From the NCBI GenBank assembly GCA_045645165.1, contig JAZRIF010000225.1, positions 1 through 23,561 of the forward strand: DNA of 23,561 nucleotides, written 5' to 3'. Shown piece after piece: positions 14,474-20,572 of the stretch. The stretch's first letter is position 1, and each line of letters opens with the position of its first letter. Position numbers and translations under genes: made by a program. The notes below the pieces were generated by a model. The model did not search any database. It had not been told where the DNA came from and worked only from the letters and a program-made list of their open reading frames with translations. The stretch comes from CAMEON01 sp045645165 (GTDB lineage Bacteria; Bacillota; Clostridia; Oscillospirales; CAG-272).

Positions 14474-15847
14474 TTAGCTCGGCAGCTCGCTCTCGTCGGC
14501 CAGAGTACGGAACTTGGTGTAGCGGCCGATCCAGCCCATCTTGACAGTGCCGGTGGAGCCGTGACGGTTCTTAGCGATGATGACCTCGGCGATGGAGGCG
14601 GCGGCATCCGAGTTGGGATCGGAGGATTCGTTGACCTTATAGTATTCGTCGCGGTAGAGGAAGAGAACCACGTCGGCATCCTGCTCGATGGAACCCGACT
14701 CACGAAGGTCGGACAGCATGGGCTTCTTGTCGGTACGGGATTCGGGGCCTCGGGAAAGCTGGGAACAGCAGATCACGGGAACGTTGAGGTCCTTAGCCAT
14801 GAGCTTCATGGCACGGGAGATTTCCGCAACCTCTTGTACGCGGTTGTCGTGGCGGCCGTCGCCCTGCATGAGCTGAAGGTAGTCGATGACCACCAGACCC
14901 AGGTTCTTGACACGGCGGAGCTTGGCCTTCATACCCGTGGCGGTGATGCCGGCGGTGTCGTCAATGAGAATGTCGCACTTGGCCAACCGGGAGGTGGCGT
15001 GGGCGATATTCTCCCAGTCCTCGGGCTTGAGATCGCCGGTACGCATGGCGTAGCTGTCCACCATGGCCTCCGAGGAGATGATACGGTTGACCAGCTGCTC
15101 GGCGGACATTTCCAACGAGAACATACAGACGGTTTTGCCCGTTTGAGCCGCTACGTTGGTGCCAACGTTCAAACAAAAGGAGGTCTTACCCATACCGGGA
15201 CGGGCACCGACCAAAACCAAGTCGGATTTACCCAGACCCGCCAGCACGCGATCCAGACCCGAAAAGCCCGTGGGCGTACCCTGGGAGGCGTCCTTGTCGG
15301 TGACAAGCTCGTGGAGATGGTTGTATACGTCTCCGATGACCTCGCGGATGTGACGGAAGTTCTTGGTGTCCTTGCCTTGCGCGATGGCGAAAATCTTATT
15401 CTCGGCAGAGTCCAGAATGTGTCCCACGTCGTCCTGCTCGGAGTAGGCGACCTCGCTGACCTCGTCGCAGGCGCCGATGAGCTGGCGAAGAATGCTCTTG
15501 TCCTTGACGATGCGGGCGTAGTCCTTGACGTTCAGGGCGTTGGGGACCACCTCGGCAATGGTGCGGATGTACTGCTCGCCGCCGGACTTGGTATAGATGC
15601 CCTTCTGCACCAGCATATCGATGAGGGTGACCACGTCGATATCGCGGCTGGTCAGGAACAGCTCGTGCATGGCGGCAAAGATCTGCTGATGCTCCTCCAG
15701 ATAGAAGTCGGCCACGGCGACCTGATCCGCGATCACGTTGAAGGACTCGGGGTCAACCAGAACCGAACCCAGAAGGGACTGTTCAGCTATGAGGGAAAAG
15801 GGAAGCTTGCGGACGAGTGCGTCCGTCGCATTCATGTTGTCGTTCAT
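14474..15847 (-). CDS. dnaB: Replicative DNA helicase DnaB
   Basis: This 457-residue hexameric helicase unwinds DNA at the replication fork. The N-terminal domain begins with LPFSLIAEQSLLGSVLVDPESF; the RecA-like motor shows Walker A GARPGMGKT at 214-222, CMFSLEMSAEQLVNRI, Walker B LVVIDYLQLM, and the C-terminal DLRESGSIEQDADVVLFLYRD with the arginine-finger region. The start is set at ATG 15847, preceded by AAAGGA about ten bases upstream and giving the usual N-terminus; an in-frame ATG at 15910 would add 21 residues but has only a weak site. rplI lies upstream, the common Firmicutes pair, and tilS downstream. No intein or unusual insertion is seen. Confidence 0.95.
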   Translation of the reverse strand: MNDNMNATDALVRKLPFSLIAEQSLLGSVLVDPESFNVIADQVAVADFYLEEHQQIFAAMHELFLTSRDIDVVTLIDMLVQKGIYTKSGGEQYIRTIAEVVPNALNVKDYARIVKDKSILRQLIGACDEVSEVAYSEQDDVGHILDSAENKIFAIAQGKDTKNFRHIREVIGDVYNHLHELVTDKDASQGTPTGFSGLDRVLAGLGKSDLVLVGARPGMGKTSFCLNVGTNVAAQTGKTVCMFSLEMSAEQLVNRIISSEAMVDSYAMRTGDLKPEDWENIAHATSRLAKCDILIDDTAGITATGMKAKLRRVKNLGLVVIDYLQLMQGDGRHDNRVQEVAEISRAMKLMAKDLNVPVICCSQLSRGPESRTDKKPMLSDLRESGSIEQDADVVLFLYRDEYYKVNESSDPNSDAAASIAEVIIAKNRHGSTGTVKMGWIGRYTKFRTLADESELPS

Positions 15848-15919
15848 GATTTCCGTATCCTTTACGTTCAAGGCCTTGAAACCAACGGCTCTTTCCTGAT
15901 GATATTTCATGCCTTGTTA

Positions 15920-15962
15920 AAAGTTTTTGGGATTCTCAAACCCTTTTTCCAAAAAGGGTTTG
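15920..15962 (+). repeat. Dispersed palindromic element, copy D
   Basis: The box AAGTTTTTGGGAT (15920-15932) is followed by 12-bp arms CAAACCCTTTTT (15937-15948) and AAAAAGGGTTTG (15951-15962), then a G-rich flank with GGGGCAGAGCCCC. In rplI sense it lies about 32 nt after the rplI stop, between rplI and dnaB. Confidence 0.8.
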
Positions 15963-15994
15963 GGCGGGGGTCAGGGGCAGAGCCCCTCGCTCTT

Positions 15995-16438
15995 TTAACT
16001 GCACACCAGTACGTGAACCTTGGCGGTTACGTCGGTGTAGAGCTTGACGTCCAGATCGTACTTGCCGTAGGCGCGAATGGCATCGGAGAGCTGGATCTTG
16101 CGCTTGTCAACGGTGATGCCGTGATCCTTGGCCAGCTTTTCGGCGATATCCTTGGCGGTGATGGAGCCGTACAGACGGCCGTCAGCACCGGAGGATGCGG
16201 TGATCTTGACGAGAATGGAGTCCATCTTGGCGGCCGTAGCCTTGGCCTCGGCGGTCTCTACCTCGATCTTGTGCTTGATGGAATCCTCACGGCCCTTGAT
16301 CTCGTTGAGCACCTTGGCATCGGCCTCCACGGCCAGCTTGCGGGGGAGGAGGAAGTTGCGGGCGTATCCGTCGGATACGTTGATAATGTCATTTTTCTTG
16401 CCTTGACCTTTTACGTCGGCGAGGAGAACTACTTTCAT
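15995..16438 (-). CDS. rplI: Large ribosomal subunit protein bL9
   Basis: This 147-residue protein is the size of L9, which binds 23S rRNA near the L1 stalk and helps keep the reading frame. The N-terminal signature MKVVLLADVKGQGKKNDIINVSDGYARNFLLPRKLA is clear, followed by the long connecting helix (about 41-75, Lys/Ala/Glu-rich) and the C-terminal domain with GRLYGSITAKDIAEKL and the final KVHVLV. The ATG has AAAGGA nine bases upstream. It sits 39 nt after gdpP and before dnaB, the standard Firmicutes order. Confidence 0.97.
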   Translation of the reverse strand: MKVVLLADVKGQGKKNDIINVSDGYARNFLLPRKLAVEADAKVLNEIKGREDSIKHKIEVETAEAKATAAKMDSILVKITASSGADGRLYGSITAKDIAEKLAKDHGITVDKRKIQLSDAIRAYGKYDLDVKLYTDVTAKVHVLVCS

Positions 16439-16477
16439 GGTCTATATTCCTTTCTGTGGTTGAAATCTTTTGTGGGA

Positions 16478-18664
16478 TCATTCATTTTTGAACTGTTCGG
16501 GGAACTGCAAACGGTATTCGTCGATGGCGGCGGTAAGGCGGTCGTAGGCCTCGGGTACGTCGCCGGGAACTTGTGCGCCCGCCATATCGAAGTGGCCGCC
16601 GCCGTCCAGCTTCTCCATGATGAGCTGTACGTTGATCTTGCCCTTGGAACGAGCGGAAATGGCCACTCCGCCGGGCACCATCGCCAGGGCGAAGGAGGCT
16701 TCAACGCCGCGGAGGGTGAGGAGCTTGTCGGCAGCCTTGGCGGCGGCAATGCGGTCGCTGCCCGTAGGCACGTGATCCTCGCTGAGCCAGGTGATGGCGA
16801 AGGTGTCCTTGTAGACACGGGTATGAGCGTCAAAATCACCCGCCACGAGGAATTCGTCGATGGGCGCGTTGAAGAAGTCACGAACAACGTCGGTGTGGGC
16901 GTTGCGGCTGTACAGGTAGTAGGTGATCTCGAAGGTCTGAGCGCCTGCGGATCGGGTGAAATTGTGGGTATCCAGCATGATACCCGCCAAAAGCAGGTTA
17001 GCCTCTTCCTTGAGCAGAGTCTCGGCATAGTCGCTCTGCTGCAGGATCTCGGCGATGATCTCGCTGGCCGAGGATTTGGTAGCCTCTATATAATGAAGGA
17101 AAGGTGTGAAGGGAAGCTCGTTGACCAAACGGTGGTGATCAATGACGGCAATGTTGCTGACGCCGTTTCTGGCGGGAATGCAACCGACGAGTTGAGGGGC
17201 CTCAAAAATATAGGGGTTGTTCACGTCGGTCAGAATGAGTACCGTGCCCGTGGTGACGGTCTGCTGGGCCGAAGCCTTGTCGATGAATACGCTTCGGTAT
17301 TCGGGCAGAGCGCTGAGATGGGAGGCACAGATCGCGAAAGTGTCGCAGGTCTTGTCGGTGACGATGTGAACGGGGATCTGCTGTTTCCCTTGCTTTTCCA
17401 GAATGCTCCGACACAGACGATATGCGCCCACGGTGGAGCCGATGGCGTCGAAATCGGGATTGGAGTGAGCCATGATGAGCACGCGGTCGCAATCCGACAG
17501 CTGCTTTTCCAGCAGATGCGCGCTGACGCGGGAGGAAATGGAGGTGTTGGATTCCAGTGTTTTGTGAGCACCGCCGAAGTAGGTCAGACCGTTGATCCCG
17601 CGGCGCTGCAGGGCAACCTGGTTACCGCCTCGCTGGAGCGCCATGTCCAAAGCGGCGTTGGCGGCGCGCTCTCTCTCGGCCATCGTACCGTCGATGTCGG
17701 CGATACCCATGGATACCGACAAGGGGAAGCTGTTGTCGCCCACGCGGATGTTCATGATCTCATCCAGAATGGAGAAGTCGTCCTCAATGCATCGGTCCAG
17801 CGCCTCGGAGGTGAAAACGGCCAGATACTTGTCGCGGTCGTATTCCCGAAGCATACCGTTCATGCTCTCTACCCATTTGGTCAACGCTTCCTCGATCAGG
17901 TTGGCGGTGGCACGGTAGTTGGCACGAACGAACTGGGTGAGCTCTTGCAGGTTGTCCAGCATAATGTAAGCCAGAACCATGTGGTCGCGGTTGTTCTCGT
18001 CGATCAGATTGAGGTGATCCTCCACGTCGCGGAAAACCAGGAAGTAGTAGTGTTCGTTTTCCCGATGAAGCAGGTATCTGTCCACGCGGTAACGGCGGCC
18101 GTTGGACAGGCGAACGACGGGGGCATCAGCCATTCCGACCTGCGCGGCAACAGGGAAGTGCTCCGGTGTCATGCGTTCAGCCATTCGTGCGCCGATGCTG
18201 TCGGAAAAGGTGTCTTGCACCGATGCCGCCAGAGATTCCGCCGTGATACCGGGACAGACCTCGGATACGGGAATGTTGCAGACGGGGGAATGGAAGCCCA
18301 GAATGTCCTGCATGGCGGTGTTGATGACCCGAACCGAGCCGCTTGCATTGACCACGGCGTAGGGGATATTCACTACCGTGCGGAACATACGGTAGATGTC
18401 GGTACCGTGCTGCTCGGCGGCTTCCTGCGCTTGCTTGATCTTGGCAAAGCGCAGAATATAGGCCAGAAGGGTCACGCCGGCTGTGATCAGGTAGAGAACC
18501 AGAGAGCCCAGAGCTATATAGACAACGTAGGGGACCTCCAGATAGGAAAGCAGGGCAACGAGCCCGATCAGCAGCAGCCCTTCTATAACGGCAATGATGA
18601 AGGGAGCGCGAAGATCCAGGTGAAGGATCCCGGCGATGTCGCGGGGGTGTTTCTTGGGAGACAT
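16478..18664 (-). CDS. gdpP: Cyclic-di-AMP phosphodiesterase GdpP (DHH family)
   Basis: This 728-residue membrane protein hydrolyses c-di-AMP to pApA, tuning cell-wall and osmotic homeostasis. Two TM helices are at about 21-42 and 45-72, a PAS-like domain at about 90-190, and a degenerate GGDEF domain at about 215-355. The DHH module has AHSNPDFDAIG (399-409, with His400, Asp404 and Asp406), TDVNNP (Asp480), the DHH triad at 509-511 and LAGIMLDT (about 560-567). The DHHA1 end has DGGGHFDMAGA near 690. All expected metal ligands appear present, so the enzyme should be active. The ATG has AAAGGAG eight bases upstream. It lies 71 nt after yybS and 39 nt before rplI and ends in TGA. Confidence 0.95.
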   Translation of the reverse strand: MSPKKHPRDIAGILHLDLRAPFIIAVIEGLLLIGLVALLSYLEVPYVVYIALGSLVLYLITAGVTLLAYILRFAKIKQAQEAAEQHGTDIYRMFRTVVNIPYAVVNASGSVRVINTAMQDILGFHSPVCNIPVSEVCPGITAESLAASVQDTFSDSIGARMAERMTPEHFPVAAQVGMADAPVVRLSNGRRYRVDRYLLHRENEHYYFLVFRDVEDHLNLIDENNRDHMVLAYIMLDNLQELTQFVRANYRATANLIEEALTKWVESMNGMLREYDRDKYLAVFTSEALDRCIEDDFSILDEIMNIRVGDNSFPLSVSMGIADIDGTMAERERAANAALDMALQRGGNQVALQRRGINGLTYFGGAHKTLESNTSISSRVSAHLLEKQLSDCDRVLIMAHSNPDFDAIGSTVGAYRLCRSILEKQGKQQIPVHIVTDKTCDTFAICASHLSALPEYRSVFIDKASAQQTVTTGTVLILTDVNNPYIFEAPQLVGCIPARNGVSNIAVIDHHRLVNELPFTPFLHYIEATKSSASEIIAEILQQSDYAETLLKEEANLLLAGIMLDTHNFTRSAGAQTFEITYYLYSRNAHTDVVRDFFNAPIDEFLVAGDFDAHTRVYKDTFAITWLSEDHVPTGSDRIAAAKAADKLLTLRGVEASFALAMVPGGVAISARSKGKINVQLIMEKLDGGGHFDMAGAQVPGDVPEAYDRLTAAIDEYRLQFPEQFKNE

Positions 18665-18735
18665 GGGTTCAGCTCCTTTCGAATGAAAATGAGGGTGCGA
18701 TAAGACTTACGGAATGGGGAGGTTCAACAGAGCCG

Positions 18736-20019
18736 TCATTTTCCGGACCCGAAGAGATCGTCGTCATCGCTCGGGGGCTTGATGGAATCCGTAATGGATC
18801 GGAAAATGTGACCAATGACCTCAATGGCGGCAAAGAGGAAGGGCGCAAACAGGAACAGACAGGGAATCAGAATCACGAAGAAGAACAGACATCCCATGCC
18901 TTGGGGGCCCTTCCGAGCCAGCCGCCTTATGAGACGGAGCATGCCGGCGAAGGCAAGACCGGGCAGGAGAATGATGTAAATGTTCTGAGCGACTGTTCCC
19001 GTGAGGCTGGATACGGCGCTTCCCTCCATGAAGGCCTCCAAGAAGGCGATCAGGTATGCCACCAGGAATACCACGCAGGAGATCAGACTCATGCGGAAGG
19101 CACGGACGCGGTCGGTGATGGAATCCTCGAAGCCGAAGGCACGGAGCGTTCCGTGCTGGATGAGTTGAACGGCGGTGGAGGTGAGGTTGATGACAACGAT
19201 GGCTACAGCGGGTAAAAGATTGAACACGCTGTTGACTGCGTTGGTTACGTTGGCGTAGGAGAGCATACTCTTGATTTCTTCGATTGCTTCCTCGTTCAAC
19301 CCTTCCGTGGGTATTTCGGTGGAGGCAATTTCGTCAATGAGCGCGGTGCGGAACGCCTCCAGCGCATCCATGAGAACGGCGGGATCCAAGGTGCCCAGGT
19401 GGCGGTAGACCCCCACGAGAGCCATGATGCCAACGGAAAGCCCCATAGCCAGCGAGGTGGCGCAGATCACACCCACACGAGTGAGGCCGTCCTGCTTTTC
19501 GGCAGAGTTCCGTGTGCCCCACGCCAACACGATCATGGGCGGGAAGGGAACCAGAACGGTGGCGGAACCCACGGGATCCCCGGAAACGACGAGGGTGGCG
19601 GCATACGCCACAATGGGGATGATGGGAAACCACAAAAGCTTATCATTGGGTTGCAAAGCCAGCAGTACAGAGCCTTGGCTGACGGCGAAAATCAAACCGC
19701 ATAGGACGGCGGCGGGGAGAATGGAGCTCGTGCGATAGGTCAGGAATATTCCCAGGAAGATCAGGATGGGAACAATCCCTTTGACCGTGCGGGTCACCCG
19801 CCACAGGTAAACCACGAGCAGGAGTATGGCCACAGCCGATACCGCCTGGGCAATATCGATCTGGGTTTGGGAGGTGGTTCCCATGGCGCAGATGCCGATG
19901 CCCATGAGGGCGGCGGCGATGGCGACCAGTATATGAAGAATGATCCCCGGCGTTCCGCGAAGTCCCGAGCGGGGAATGGGACACAGCGGCGCGGGTTCGG
20001 TGTGAGGGCGGGCGTTCAA
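18736..20019 (-). CDS. yybS: YybS-like polytopic membrane protein (DUF2232)
   Basis: This protein of about 427 residues is mostly hydrophobic, with some eight predicted membrane segments (for example IILHILVAIAAALMGIGICAMG, AVAILLLVVYLWRV, LISCVVFLVAYLIAFLEAF and LFFFVILIPCLFLFAPFLF). Its position before gdpP-rplI-dnaB and its character match YybS/DUF2232, a family of unknown function thought to resemble transporter membrane components. I choose the TTG at 20019 as start because AAAGGAG lies eight bases upstream; a further TTG at 20037 would put that ribosome binding site inside the gene. The C-terminus is acidic (SDDDDLFGSGK). It is the first gene of the run and has a strong promoter. Confidence 0.82.
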   Translation of the reverse strand: MNARPHTEPAPLCPIPRSGLRGTPGIILHILVAIAAALMGIGICAMGTTSQTQIDIAQAVSAVAILLLVVYLWRVTRTVKGIVPILIFLGIFLTYRTSSILPAAVLCGLIFAVSQGSVLLALQPNDKLLWFPIIPIVAYAATLVVSGDPVGSATVLVPFPPMIVLAWGTRNSAEKQDGLTRVGVICATSLAMGLSVGIMALVGVYRHLGTLDPAVLMDALEAFRTALIDEIASTEIPTEGLNEEAIEEIKSMLSYANVTNAVNSVFNLLPAVAIVVINLTSTAVQLIQHGTLRAFGFEDSITDRVRAFRMSLISCVVFLVAYLIAFLEAFMEGSAVSSLTGTVAQNIYIILLPGLAFAGMLRLIRRLARKGPQGMGCLFFFVILIPCLFLFAPFLFAAIEVIGHIFRSITDSIKPPSDDDDLFGSGK

Positions 20020-20072
20020 GTCGCGTTCTCCTTTCAAAGAAGATAAGATCAGACATAGTTATAGATTATAAT

Positions 20073-20101
20073 AGTATACCATATTCTTTTCGATTTGTAA
20101 A
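20073..20101 (-). promoter_or_regulatory. Extended -10 promoter of the yybS-gdpP-rplI-dnaB run
   Basis: On the minus strand TTTACA (20096-20101), a 17-base spacer ending TGG, TATACT (20073-20078). The leader is about 47 nt. Confidence 0.85.
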
Positions 20102-20233
20102 CACATTCTTGATGGAAATTTTGGAAAAAGTCTGTGAATATCTGCGCTGAGAAGAGCGGAGCGGCTTGCATCGTCCCATTTTGTCTATTTTTATCAAATT
20201 CAAAAAATATCCAAAATATTTTGCGAAAACCCC

Positions 20234-20262
20234 TTGACAACGCTTGATTTGTGTGATAAAAT
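20234..20262 (+). promoter_or_regulatory. Extended -10 promoter of rpoB
   Basis: TTGACA (20234-20239, perfect), a 17-base spacer ending TGA, TAAAAT (20257-20262). The start is predicted near 20269, giving a leader of about 304 nt. Confidence 0.88.
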
Positions 20263-20268
20263 AGTAAA

Positions 20269-20572
20269 CTGCATTATAATCGCTTTAATTATGGGTATCT
20301 CTGCCCTTCGGCAGGGGTTCCTGTCAACGAAAGGCGGTTTATCGAAGCTTTCTTTGTGCACATTGACGAACATCCGGGACGAGCGTTTCATACGACTTCA
20401 GCCGAGGCATTTGCCGTGCCCTTGGGTTGTCCGTTTGACCCATGAGGCTCCTGACGTGCCCGCCCCCGTGTCCATCGTGCGCACGACGACAGTTTCTCCC
20501 CACAATTCCCTGCCGCCGATCGGGAATTCGCCCGACGGTGCCACCAACGATATTGAATGGAGTGATTTATTC
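20269..20572 (+). promoter_or_regulatory. Long rpoB leader with hairpins and an in-frame open stretch
   Basis: Visible hairpins are CTCTGCC-CTTC-GGCAGGG (20299-20316), TGGGT ... ACCCA around 20423-20442, the palindrome TCGTGCGCACGA (20474-20485), and CCGATCGGG-AATTCG-CCCGACGG near 20515-20537, some 35 nt before the start codon. From ATG 20291 the frame is open into rpoB for 94 codons, but without a ribosome binding site. Its codon use (ATA, CGA, AGG, TTA, many TTG) is unlike rpoB, so I read it as untranslated leader. Confidence 0.5.

Larger units (their letters stand above)
20020..20572. other. 553-nt divergent intergenic region between yybS and rpoB
   Basis: It holds the yybS promoter (20073-20101, minus), an AT-rich spacer (20102-20233) with no clear feature, the rpoB promoter (20234-20262, plus) and the rpoB leader (20269-20572). 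No independent gene is supported. Confidence 0.75.

Noticed and set aside
14561..18703. 1380-codon plus-strand open frame
   Set aside because: It spans several unrelated minus-strand genes (dnaB, rplI, gdpP) and their gaps, and has the same shadow composition.
20020..20233. Replication origin at the divergent yybS/rpoB junction
   Set aside because: Divergent transcription would suit an origin, but no DnaA-box cluster is seen there.
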